The notes below the pieces were generated by a model. The model worked only from the letters and a program-made list of their open reading frames with translations, had not been told where the DNA came from and made no database searches. A stretch of DNA of 7,516 nucleotides, taken from positions 1 through 7,516 of the forward strand of contig CAKRTP010000085.1 in the NCBI GenBank assembly GCA_934402155.1. The letters are read 5' to 3'. A program made the position numbers and the translations under genes. Shown here in pieces: positions 1 through 6,228 of the stretch (positions are counted from its first letter, which is position 1; each line of letters opens with the position of its first letter). Source of the DNA: an uncultured Blautia sp. Its GTDB lineage: Bacteria > Bacillota > Clostridia > Lachnospirales > Lachnospiraceae.

Positions 1-2
1 CA

Positions 3-77
3 AAGAAGATCGAATTCGTAAATTCTGACTTCAAGAAAGATGGCGCAGATTCCAGACAGACACTTATCTGCGACTGA
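3..77 (+). CDS. 3' end of an unidentified upstream gene (partial)
   Basis: One frame stays open from the window edge for 24 codons and stops at TGA 75-77, while the other two + frames hit stops within about 27 bases. The tail is hydrophilic (it begins KKIEFVNSDFKK and ends SRQTLICD) and its codon choice (GAC, TTC, AAG, GCA, CTT, ATC) resembles that of pgi. The gap from its stop to the pgi promoter is about 30 bases, a normal distance between genes. I do not recognise the family from so short a tail. A chance open frame of this length is possible, so the call is moderate. Confidence 0.5.
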   Translation, partial: KKIEFVNSDFKKDGADSRQTLICD

Positions 78-107
78 TACCTGGCATGACCAGTTGGGGA
101 GTTTTAC

Positions 108-136
108 TTGAAATTCCTACTGTTTAATATTATAAT
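108..136 (+). promoter_or_regulatory. pgi promoter (sigma-A type)
   Basis: A -35 hexamer TTGAAA (108-113) and a perfect -10 hexamer TATAAT (131-136) are separated by exactly 17 bp. This predicts a transcript start near 143 and a leader of about 50 nt before the pgi start codon. This is the best promoter match in the window and fits a strongly expressed glycolytic gene. Confidence 0.8.
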
Positions 137-180
137 CAAAATGATTGATAAAAGTTCGGAAATGAATACCGATAATATTT

Positions 181-187
181 AAGGAGG
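181..187 (+). promoter_or_regulatory. pgi ribosome binding site
   Basis: AAGGAGG lies 8 nt before the ATG at 196. This near-perfect Shine-Dalgarno sequence fixes the pgi start. Confidence 0.85.
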
Positions 188-195
188 AGTCAATT

Positions 196-1776
196 ATGAT
201 TACCTGGAACAATCTGGATACACTTGCTTCTTTTAAGGAACTCGAAGGAGTAAAAAAAGTAAACCTTGCAGAAGTTATGGCAGGAGAGAACGGCGCAGAA
301 CGTGTAAAGAATTACAGCGTTCCGATGGCAGAGGGATTTGCTTATAACTTTGCAGCAAAACAGGTAGACGACGAAGTGCTGGAAGGACTTAAGAAACTGG
401 CTGAGGAAGCACAGCTTACAGAGAAATTCGAAGCTCTTTACAATGGAGAAGTGATCAACACAGGAGAGAAACGTCTTGTTCTTCATCATATGACACGTGG
501 ACAGCTTGGAAACGCAGTAGAAGCTGACGGAGCTGACAAGAGAGCTTTCTATGCAGAACAGCAGAAGAGAATTGCAGAATTTGCAGATAAGGTTCATGCC
601 GGAGAAATCACAAATGCAGCTGGTGAGAAATTTACAACAGTTGTTCAGATCGGTATCGGCGGAAGTGACCTTGGTCCTCGTGCAATGTATCTTGCACTTG
701 AGAACTGGGCAAAGAAAAACGGCAAATTCAAAATGGAAGCAAAATTCATCAGCAACGTAGATCCTGATGATGCAGCAGCAGTCCTGAACTCTATTGATGT
801 TGCACATTCCATTTTTGTACTGGTTTCCAAATCAGGAACAACTCTTGAAACTCTGACAAATGAGTCCTTTGTAAAAGATGCTCTTAAGAATGCAGGTCTG
901 GATGCATCCAGACATATGATCGCAGTTACAAGTGAGACATCACCTCTTGCAAAGAGCGATGATTATCTTGCAGCATTCTTTATGGATGATTATATCGGAG
1001 GACGTTATTCTTCCACATCTGCTGTAGGTGGTGCTGTATTATCTCTGGCATTTGGACCGGAAGTATTCGCACAGTTCCTTGATGGAGCAGCAGCAGAGGA
1101 CAAGCTTGCAACAAACAAAGATGTAATGCAGAACCCGGCTATGCTGGATGCGCTGATCGGTGTTTATGAGCGTAATGTACTTGGATACCCAAGCACTGCA
1201 GTTCTTCCATATTCTCAGGCACTGAGCCGTTTCCCGGCACATCTTCAGCAGCTTGATATGGAATCCAATGGTAAATCTGTAAACCGTTTCGGTGAGCCTG
1301 TAGACTATGTGACAGGACCGGTGATCTTTGGTGAGCCAGGAACCAACGGACAGCATTCCTTCTATCAGCTTCTGCATCAGGGAACAGATATTGTACCGCT
1401 TCAGTTCATCGGATTCAGAAACAGCCAGATCGGTACAGATGTAGTGATCCAGGACAGCACAAGCCAGCAGAAGCTCTGCGCTAATGTTGCTGCTCAGATT
1501 GTAGCATTTGCCTGTGGTAAAGAGGATGAAAACCGTAATAAGAACTTTGAGGGAGGACGTCCGTCAAGCATCATTATCGGTGATCAGCTGACACCGGAAG
1601 CTCTTGGTGCACTTCTTGCACACTTTGAGAACAAGGTTATGTTCCAGGGATTCCTGTGGAATGTAAACAGCTTTGACCAGGAAGGTGTACAGCTTGGTAA
1701 GGTTCTTGCAAAACGTGTACTTGCTCATGAAACAGATGGTGCACTTAAAGTATTCAGTGATCTTCTGAATATCTAA
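196..1776 (+). CDS. pgi: Glucose-6-phosphate isomerase
   Basis: Cytoplasmic enzyme of glycolysis and gluconeogenesis that interconverts glucose-6-phosphate and fructose-6-phosphate. The 526-residue length is full size. The first SIS half has GIGGSD at 153-158 and the phosphate-binding loop SKSGTTLET at 211-219. PGI signature 1 is intact (DYIGGRYSSTSAVG, about 265-278). The catalytic glutamate is expected at E356 in MESNGK, the ring-opening histidine at H387 in GTNGQHSFYQ, and the C-terminal lysine at K502. The GTNGQH and NSFDQ context resembles the long Pgi form seen in E. coli and eukaryotes. One oddity is that signature 2, normally GVE-x-x-K, reads GVQLGK (497-502). It has its own promoter and terminator, so it is probably monocistronic. 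Codon use is biased toward GCA, CTT, CGT and GAA, as expected of a highly expressed gene. Start choice rests on the strong ribosome binding site. Identification is secure. Confidence 0.98.
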   Translation: MITWNNLDTLASFKELEGVKKVNLAEVMAGENGAERVKNYSVPMAEGFAYNFAAKQVDDEVLEGLKKLAEEAQLTEKFEALYNGEVINTGEKRLVLHHMTRGQLGNAVEADGADKRAFYAEQQKRIAEFADKVHAGEITNAAGEKFTTVVQIGIGGSDLGPRAMYLALENWAKKNGKFKMEAKFISNVDPDDAAAVLNSIDVAHSIFVLVSKSGTTLETLTNESFVKDALKNAGLDASRHMIAVTSETSPLAKSDDYLAAFFMDDYIGGRYSSTSAVGGAVLSLAFGPEVFAQFLDGAAAEDKLATNKDVMQNPAMLDALIGVYERNVLGYPSTAVLPYSQALSRFPAHLQQLDMESNGKSVNRFGEPVDYVTGPVIFGEPGTNGQHSFYQLLHQGTDIVPLQFIGFRNSQIGTDVVIQDSTSQQKLCANVAAQIVAFACGKEDENRNKNFEGGRPSSIIIGDQLTPEALGALLAHFENKVMFQGFLWNVNSFDQEGVQLGKVLAKRVLAHETDGALKVFSDLLNI

Positions 1777-1797
1777 GCATAATATAAAAAGTATAAG

Positions 1798-1839
1798 AAC
1801 AGCCCTGCAGTGTAATTGATATGCTGCAGGGCTGTTTTT
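1798..1839 (+). terminator. Intrinsic terminator after pgi
   Basis: A 13-bp perfect stem pairs AACAGCCCTGCAG (1798-1810) with CTGCAGGGCTGTT (1824-1836), with a 13-nt loop. The T-run at 1835-1839 follows immediately, overlapping the stem end by two bases. It begins 22 nt past the pgi stop codon. Confidence 0.93.
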
Positions 1840-1894
1840 GTGCATTTGGATAAAATGTACAGATTCTGACCGGCTTTTTGTGACATCATGCGTA

Positions 1895-1924
1895 TTTACA
1901 ACTGCGGATGAGAGGGTGTATAAT
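1895..1924 (+). promoter_or_regulatory. Predicted promoter of the GH32 gene
   Basis: TTTACA (1895-1900, five of six bases of the consensus -35) is followed after 18 bp by a perfect TATAAT (1919-1924). This predicts a transcript start near 1931. It lies downstream of the pgi terminator and directly upstream of a cre match, which supports its being the regulated GH32 promoter. The implied leader of about 197 nt is long. Confidence 0.65.
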
Positions 1925-1934
1925 ACCATAAAAG

Positions 1935-1948
1935 TGAAACCGATTACA
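1935..1948 (+). promoter_or_regulatory. cre site (CcpA catabolite-repression operator)
   Basis: TGAAACCGATTACA matches every defined position of the Gram-positive cre consensus TGWNANCGNTNWCA. It lies at about +5 to +18 relative to the predicted transcript start, a position where bound CcpA/HPr-Ser-P is known to block transcription. It is expected to shut down the sucrose-6-phosphate hydrolase gene when a preferred sugar is present. The match is seen directly; binding is inferred. Confidence 0.7.
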
Positions 1949-1975
1949 CATATATACGCGATAATACATGTGTAA
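1944..1975 (+). repeat. Inverted repeat in the GH32 leader
   Basis: TTACACAT (1944-1951) and its exact reverse complement ATGTGTAA (1968-1975) flank a 16-nt spacer. The left arm overlaps the 3' half of the cre site. It could be an operator for a second regulator, with half-sites 24 bp apart, or a weak RNA stem-loop early in the transcript. A short ACACATAT echo occurs again just downstream, at about 1986. Confidence 0.45.
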
Positions 1976-2115
1976 CATATGAAATACACATATTAATCAA
2001 ATGATAATGATACCATAAATATGAAAATGTAAGTAGAATTACAAAACTGTTTGCAGGTAGATCGAAGTATTTTTGCCGGAAGCCAGAGATGGACAAGGTA
2101 AAGCCGAAAAATAAC
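1976..2115. other. AT-rich untranslated leader of the GH32 gene
   Basis: This is the rest of the 351-base gap between pgi and the hydrolase. It is AT-rich, with no credible ORF, no RNA gene and no stable hairpin that I can see. No terminator/anti-terminator pair or RAT-like stem of the sacB/licT type is evident before the ribosome binding site. Confidence 0.4.
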
Positions 2116-2121
2116 AGGAGG
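2116..2121 (+). promoter_or_regulatory. GH32 ribosome binding site (decides the start)
   Basis: AGGAGG lies 6 nt before the ATG at 2128. The alternative in-frame ATG at 2089 has no Shine-Dalgarno sequence ahead of it, so the 2128 start is preferred and the product is 13 residues shorter than the longest open frame. Confidence 0.85.
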
Positions 2122-2127
2122 TCAGAA

Positions 2128-3558
2128 ATGAGTGCATTAACAGGCATACTTGCCGCAGAACTGAGAAAGATCGAAGAAACCGCAGCAATGGACAGAGAAC
2201 TTCAGAAACAGCGTCTTACCCATCATCTGATGCCGCCGACAGGATGGCTGAATGATCCGAACGGATTATGTTATTTTAAAGGAAGATATCATGTGTTTTT
2301 TCAGTATGCACCGTTTAATGCAGAAGGAGGTCTGAAGCTCTGGGGGCATTATTCGAGCGAAGACCTGGTTTCCTGGAGATATGAGGGAGTTCCATTGTAT
2401 CCGGACAGCAGCTATGACTGTCATGGGGTATACTCCGGTTCAGCGATAGTGGAGGATGAGAAATTACATCTTTTTTTTACAGGAAACGTCAAAATGGACG
2501 GGGACTATGATCACATTAACAACGGGAGGGAAGCCAGTACCCTTCATGTAGAGAGTGAAGATGGGATACATTTTGGCGTAAAAGAGGTAGCAGTTGATTA
2601 TCAGGAGTATCCGGAAACTTATACCCGTCATGTCAGAGACCCGAAAGTATGGAAAGATAAGGATAATTATTTTATGGCACTTGGCGGACGCAAAAAGAAT
2701 GACCAGGGAGCTGTACTGATCTACAGATCAGAGAATCTCAAAAACTGGAGTTATGACAGAGAAATTACCACAGAAGAACCATTTGGATATATGTGGGAAT
2801 GTCCGGATGTATTTGAAATAGAGGGACAGCAGGTGCTGTCAATTTCACCACAGGGGCTGAAACGTGAAGAGTACAGATTTCAGAACATCTATCAGTCAGG
2901 ATATTTTCTGATGAAGGATGAAATAGCAGATGTGAAAGAGTTTCAGGAATGGGATATGGGATTTGACTTTTATGCACCGCAGACATTTGAGGATGTAAAA
3001 GGAAGGAGGATCCTGATCGGCTGGATGGGACTTCCGGATGCTGAGGATGAATATACGAATCCAACAGTTGAAAAAGAGGGCTGGCAGCACTGTCTGACTG
3101 TTCCGCGGGAAATCAGACTGCATAACGGAAGGCTGTATCAATATCCTGTAGAAGAAATCAAGAGACTTCGTGGAAGAAGCTGCAGGATAGATGAGACACA
3201 GGAAAATGTCGAAACATGCAGACCGTTTGAACTGGATATGAAGCTGGATGCGGAAAAGCTCAGAGTGGCTGTAGGAACAGAGCTGATACTGGAAGCAGAT
3301 GGATCGAAAGTTTGCTTAAATTTGTCCGAAGAAGCTGGTGCAGGTCGAAAACAGCGTAATGCGATTATTCCCTCAGGAAGGTTAAAAGAGATCCGTATGC
3401 TTGTGGATACAACAGCAGTGGAAATTTATCTGAATCATGGAGAAGTTGTTTTTTCTACAAGATATTATCCGGAAAAAATGTCACAGATCGTAAAACTGGA
3501 GGCAGAAAAATTTCAGGGATACATTTATGATTTGAAGGAAATGACAGGAATAAAATAA
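2128..3558 (+). CDS. scrB: Sucrose-6-phosphate hydrolase (GH32 family)
   Basis: Intracellular beta-fructofuranosidase that cleaves sucrose-6-phosphate, the product of PTS uptake, into glucose-6-phosphate and fructose. The 476-residue length is usual for the family. All GH32 landmarks are present in order: WLNDPNG (40-46, nucleophile D43), YSGSA (102-106), RDP (170-172, transition-state stabiliser D171) and WECPDVF with acid/base E224. The five-bladed propeller is followed by a C-terminal beta-sandwich from roughly residue 340. No signal peptide or anchor is seen, which favours a cytoplasmic enzyme over a secreted invertase, levanase or inulinase. It has its own promoter with a cre site, and its own terminator. 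No scrA/PTS gene, fructokinase or scrR lies in the window, so the exact substrate (sucrose-6-phosphate, sucrose or short fructans) is inferred from the family. Confidence 0.92.
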   Translation: MSALTGILAAELRKIEETAAMDRELQKQRLTHHLMPPTGWLNDPNGLCYFKGRYHVFFQYAPFNAEGGLKLWGHYSSEDLVSWRYEGVPLYPDSSYDCHGVYSGSAIVEDEKLHLFFTGNVKMDGDYDHINNGREASTLHVESEDGIHFGVKEVAVDYQEYPETYTRHVRDPKVWKDKDNYFMALGGRKKNDQGAVLIYRSENLKNWSYDREITTEEPFGYMWECPDVFEIEGQQVLSISPQGLKREEYRFQNIYQSGYFLMKDEIADVKEFQEWDMGFDFYAPQTFEDVKGRRILIGWMGLPDAEDEYTNPTVEKEGWQHCLTVPREIRLHNGRLYQYPVEEIKRLRGRSCRIDETQENVETCRPFELDMKLDAEKLRVAVGTELILEADGSKVCLNLSEEAGAGRKQRNAIIPSGRLKEIRMLVDTTAVEIYLNHGEVVFSTRYYPEKMSQIVKLEAEKFQGYIYDLKEMTGIK

Positions 3559-3574
3559 AGACAAGAATGATAAG

Positions 3575-3612
3575 AAGGGTGTTATGCAGGAAGAATGTAT
3601 AGCACCCTTTTT
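3575..3612 (+). terminator. Intrinsic terminator after the GH32 gene
   Basis: An 11-bp stem pairs AAGGGTGTTAT (3575-3585) with ATAGCACCCTT (3599-3609), with one G-U pair and a 13-nt loop. The T-run occupies 3608-3612. It starts 17 nt past the stop codon. Its T-run is also the first part of the long hairpin that follows. Confidence 0.88.
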
Positions 3613-3654
3613 GTGTAATAGGAAATTACTGCGTAATGTTCCTATTACACAAAA
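3609..3654 (+). repeat. Long near-perfect hairpin (module 1 of structured element)
   Basis: TTTTGTGTAATAGGAA (3609-3624) pairs exactly with TTCCTATTACACAAAA (3639-3654). The stem continues inward with ATTAC (3625-3629) against GTAAT (3633-3637) around a TGC loop. The result is 21 base pairs broken only by one bulged G at 3638. No T-run follows on either strand, so it does not look like a standard terminator. It may be one end of a palindromic intergenic repeat. Confidence 0.8.
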
Positions 3655-3727
3655 CGCTCCGCGAGGATGCGACCAGATGCATGTGGAATATGTCTGCTAA
3701 AGCAGACTGCATCTGGCGCGCAAAGCG
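3655..3727 (+). repeat. Nested stem-loop (module 2 of structured element)
   Basis: The outer arms CGCTCCGCG (3655-3663) and CGCAAAGCG (3719-3727) pair at seven of nine positions. Inside, CCAGATGCA (3673-3681) pairs perfectly with TGCATCTGG (3708-3716). Inside that, GTCTGC (3692-3697) pairs with GCAGAC (3702-3707) around a TAAA loop. A 10-nt asymmetric bulge lies at 3682-3691. It is far more GC-rich than its surroundings and directly abuts modules 1 and 3. Confidence 0.75.
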
Positions 3728-3789
3728 TAACAAGTCCCTTAAAGATTGAGGGATTCAGGGAGTTTGAAGCGGACTTGTCCGCTTTGTTA
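3728..3789 (+). repeat. Branched stem-loop (module 3 of structured element)
   Basis: TAACA (3728-3732) pairs with TGTTA (3785-3789) and encloses two hairpins. The first is TCCCT (3735-3739) with AGGGA (3749-3753). The second is AAGCGGA (3767-3773) with TCCGCTT (3778-3784) around a CTTG tetraloop. This resembles a three-way junction. A second AGGGA at 3757-3761 offers an alternative partner for TCCCT, as does GGACTTG (3771-3777) for CAAGTCC (3731-3737), so more than one fold is possible. Confidence 0.65.
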
Positions 3790-3862
3790 TCAGTAAAAAG
3801 CACAAAGTGAACAGTGATAAATTTTCTAAAAATTCTCTTAAAAGGAGTCAGAATAGTGGTAA

Positions 3863-3890
3863 TTGGCAGTCGATTGTGATAAAATAATCT
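3863..3890 (+). promoter_or_regulatory. Candidate promoter of the yceG-telA-terD operon
   Basis: TTGGCA (3863-3868, five of six -35 bases) and TAATCT (3885-3890) are 16 bp apart. This would give a leader of about 55 nt. The -10 is imperfect, and a separate TATAAT at 3927-3932 lacks a -35 at proper spacing. No clear ECF-sigma or sigma-B motif is seen, although the B. subtilis homologues are known to be stress-sigma controlled. Confidence 0.35.
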
Positions 3891-3940
3891 ACAGTGACAT
3901 TTCAAAAAAGGGAGAGTCATAATATTTATAATTTGATATT

Positions 3941-3945
3941 GAGGT
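3941..3945 (+). promoter_or_regulatory. yceG ribosome binding site (supports the TTG start)
   Basis: GAGGT lies 8 nt before TTG 3954. An in-frame TAG sits immediately upstream of that TTG, so translation cannot begin earlier, and the next in-frame ATG is more than 70 codons inside conserved-looking sequence. Confidence 0.65.
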
Positions 3946-3953
3946 AAGAATAG

Positions 3954-6224
3954 TTGATTTTAGAACACAAAAAAATTCAAAACCTCAGTGATTTTTTTAC
4001 AGAGTTGGGGAAGCGCAGGGAAAAGGGAGTATATTTTTATCGAATCAATGGGTATTCTGAGGAAATTGGAAAATTTCTGTATGACTATTATGATGCTGCA
4101 AGGAAGAGCGGCGTGATCATTGAAGGTAAGATACCAAATCCTACAGAGGGGAATCTGGCTTATTACTATGAAATGATGGGAAATGATTTTCAGCTCAGCA
4201 TGGGTTTTATTATGTCAAGTCTGAAAAAATGGCTTCCGAGGATGAACCGTTCACAGAATGAAAATGTGGCTGCTTCCATTTACGATTCACTGGAGGAACT
4301 GAGAAGATCAGGTAAAACAGAAAATATGCTCAGGAATGCATATATCAAGTTTATGTGCTGGCTCTATTATAAATTTGAGCGAATTGTAAACCAGCTGGGG
4401 ATGGAATGCCTTCCAAAGATTTTATATGTTGGTTCAATCAGTAATTATGAGCTTTTGCTGATTTCTGTTCTTTCCAATGCAGGATGTGATGTGGTTCTGG
4501 TACAGCCATCGGGAGATGAAGCATATCTGAAGCTTGATCCGTACTCACTGAGATCAGACAGGTATGGAGGTGAGAAGCTCAGAGAGATTCCATCCGATTT
4601 TTCACTCAGGAAACTGCGGGAGGATATTGAGAAAGCTGCACAGAATCAGAAGATATTTGGTTCGGGAAATGGGTTTATCAACTGCACAAATGCATGGATC
4701 GAGGGCAGTGGTCTTACAGATATTCTTAAGAAACCGGAAGCAAGGGGTGACAGAGAGGATTTCTTTTATAACTGTTATCTTCGAATCAATGGAGTGGAAG
4801 ATAAACTCACTTATGCGAATGAGCTGTATCAGTTTTATCTGGAACTCAGAAATCAGAAGAGACCGACTGTTATTGTCAATGGCAGTATTCCAAATCCGAC
4901 GACAGATGAGATCATGAAGATCCGCAGAACCAATTATACAGGAGCAGGGCAGATGATCGCGGATCTTGAGAAGAATATACAGTATCCGGCAAGCAGTGTT
5001 CTGCAGGCGGTGTTCTGCAGAGCTTTTGAGGAAGTCATGAAACAGGAGGCGAACGAGCCGGGAATCAGCCTTAACAGACTGATGAATAAGGGTGTATATC
5101 TTCTGTGCTGGATAAAAAGATATCAGGATCAGCTGTTTAAAAACTGGAAGAAAAAAGACATAAGTTGTTTTATTCATATGGGAGTGTGCCAGAATATAAA
5201 TGAAGTACTCTTTATGAAATTTTTGGCGAGAGTACCGTCGGATGTTCTGATTCTGAACCCGGATCGGAATGAACAGATTATACTTGAGGATTCACTTCTG
5301 TATGAAATAAATTATGACACCTCTATGGTACTAAAAAGATTTCCGGAACAGAACGCACAGCTTCATATAGGAACTGCAGCGTATCACGCAGAGCGGGAAC
5401 TGGATACGCTGATGTACAATGATTCTGTGATATTCCGGGATCAGCAGTTTGCACAGGCAAATACCATATCGCTGCAGACCATGGACCGGGAGATCAAACT
5501 TCTCTGGAATACAGAGATAAAATATCGTCCTAATTTCAGTACAGTTGACGGAGTTGTAAATCTGCCGGTCATTTTTTCAAAAATATCAGGGGTGAAGGAT
5601 CAGAAAACAGAAGATTACTGGATTTCCATCAAGCAGCTGATGACACCGGAAACAGTGGTGATCGATCATCCGCCGTTTTTTACATCCACATCACCGAACC
5701 CGATCAAAATGTATGCGGCAGAATTTTTTAAAAACGGAAAACTGCAGCGAAGAAAGATAAAAACTCATCCGGCATATCCATACGGATTTCTCAGAGAAGA
5801 AATGCAGGATTATATCCTGGATAAGCTGGAGACAATGATAGAACAGAGGCTGATCAGGGGAACTTTTGAAAACGGAACAGAATATACAATAATTTCTGTT
5901 GCGCTCAATCTTCCAAAACAGGTGACCCGTCTGATACAGAATTTTGATTTTACAAAAAAGAATCCAAAAATGATATATATTAATACATCAGAAGTACTGA
6001 TCACGCTTGAGGATTCTATTTATACAGCTTTCTTGAACCTGCTGGGGTTTGATGTACTCTTTTTCATCCCGACAGGTTATAACATGGATAATCATTTTAA
6101 CCAGAAATTAATGGAAGAACATCAGGCAGGGAATTATATGTATGATCTGCAGATTCCTGACTGGAATACGATTTCATTAACAGTACGCACGTCATGGCGT
6201 GACAGAATATTCAGGAAGGGGTAG
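3954..6224 (+). CDS. yceG: YceG-like Ter stress-operon protein (PF14266 type)
   Basis: A 756-residue soluble protein of the Bacillus YceG family, annotated as a putative component of a 'biosynthetic module'. It is unrelated to the E. coli YceG now called MltG. The reaction is unknown. No signal peptide or membrane segment is visible. The sequence is internally repeated. Residues about 28-190 and 275-441 share RING (30-33, 277-280), IPNPT (60-64, 312-316), CW (135-136, 385-386), a hydrophobic strand ending in G160 or G410, and D-V-x-(I/L/V)-x-P at about 179-185 and 430-436. The strand/helix/strand pattern recurs at about 672-708, ending in FDVLFFIPTG. This suggests two full alpha/beta units plus a third, partial one. 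It begins at TTG and is followed after 4 nt by telA, so the two are probably co-translated. Family assignment rests on recall of sequence style and on the telA/terD context. Confidence 0.85.
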   Translation: MILEHKKIQNLSDFFTELGKRREKGVYFYRINGYSEEIGKFLYDYYDAARKSGVIIEGKIPNPTEGNLAYYYEMMGNDFQLSMGFIMSSLKKWLPRMNRSQNENVAASIYDSLEELRRSGKTENMLRNAYIKFMCWLYYKFERIVNQLGMECLPKILYVGSISNYELLLISVLSNAGCDVVLVQPSGDEAYLKLDPYSLRSDRYGGEKLREIPSDFSLRKLREDIEKAAQNQKIFGSGNGFINCTNAWIEGSGLTDILKKPEARGDREDFFYNCYLRINGVEDKLTYANELYQFYLELRNQKRPTVIVNGSIPNPTTDEIMKIRRTNYTGAGQMIADLEKNIQYPASSVLQAVFCRAFEEVMKQEANEPGISLNRLMNKGVYLLCWIKRYQDQLFKNWKKKDISCFIHMGVCQNINEVLFMKFLARVPSDVLILNPDRNEQIILEDSLLYEINYDTSMVLKRFPEQNAQLHIGTAAYHAERELDTLMYNDSVIFRDQQFAQANTISLQTMDREIKLLWNTEIKYRPNFSTVDGVVNLPVIFSKISGVKDQKTEDYWISIKQLMTPETVVIDHPPFFTSTSPNPIKMYAAEFFKNGKLQRRKIKTHPAYPYGFLREEMQDYILDKLETMIEQRLIRGTFENGTEYTIISVALNLPKQVTRLIQNFDFTKKNPKMIYINTSEVLITLEDSIYTAFLNLLGFDVLFFIPTGYNMDNHFNQKLMEEHQAGNYMYDLQIPDWNTISLTVRTSWRDRIFRKG
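6213..6221 (+). promoter_or_regulatory. telA ribosome binding site inside the yceG 3' end
   Basis: AGGAAGGGG lies within the last codons of yceG, 7 nt before ATG 6229. It favours that ATG over the upstream in-frame GTG at 6199, which has no Shine-Dalgarno sequence. Confidence 0.65.
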
Positions 6225-6228
6225 AGGT

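Larger units (their letters stand above)
3790..3953. other. AT-rich upstream region of the yceG operon
   Basis: This is the remainder of the 395-base gap between the hydrolase and yceG. It is AT-rich with no convincing gene. A weak AT-only inverted repeat (AATTTT 3820-3825, AAAATT 3829-3834), the candidate promoter listed separately and the yceG ribosome binding site are all that I can point to. Confidence 0.5.

Noticed and set aside
81..105. CTGG/CCAG mini-hairpin followed by GTTTT as a terminator for the upstream gene
   Set aside because: The stem is only 4 bp and the T-run is separated from it by several G-rich bases, too weak to call.
190..807. Long open frame on the - strand opposite pgi (205 codons)
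   Set aside because: It lies wholly antisense to a certain gene. Its translation is Cys/Phe/Ser-rich with no recognisable motif, typical of the complement of biased codons.
2001..2014. Fur-box-like ATGATAATGATACC in the GH32 leader
   Set aside because: Only one half resembles a Fur box and the symmetrical half is missing. It is far downstream of the promoter and has no logical link to sucrose use.
2089..2127. Longer start for the GH32 protein at ATG 2089
   Set aside because: There is no Shine-Dalgarno sequence before it, whereas AGGAGG is ideally placed for ATG 2128. The extra residues are not part of the GH32 fold.
3856..3879. Tiny possible leader peptide (GTG start, 7 codons) after AAAGGAG 3841-3847
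   Set aside because: It overlaps the candidate promoter, so it would not be transcribed from it. No regulatory codon run or attenuator follows.
3645..3920. Open frame on the - strand through the structured intergenic block (91 codons)
   Set aside because: It runs through the palindromic modules. No ribosome binding site or family resemblance is seen, and the hairpins explain the base composition better.
3927..3932. TATAAT just ahead of yceG as the operon promoter
   Set aside because: No -35-like hexamer lies 16-18 bp upstream (the nearest, GTGACA, is 27 bp away), and the region is generally AT-rich.
4602..5177. 191-codon open frame on the - strand opposite yceG
   Set aside because: It is antisense to a clear gene with a coherent product. 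Its translation shows no domain and it has no plausible start signal.
6199..6228. Longer telA start at GTG 6199
   Set aside because: It would overlap yceG by 26 nt and lacks a ribosome binding site. ATG 6229 has AGGAAGGGG at good spacing.
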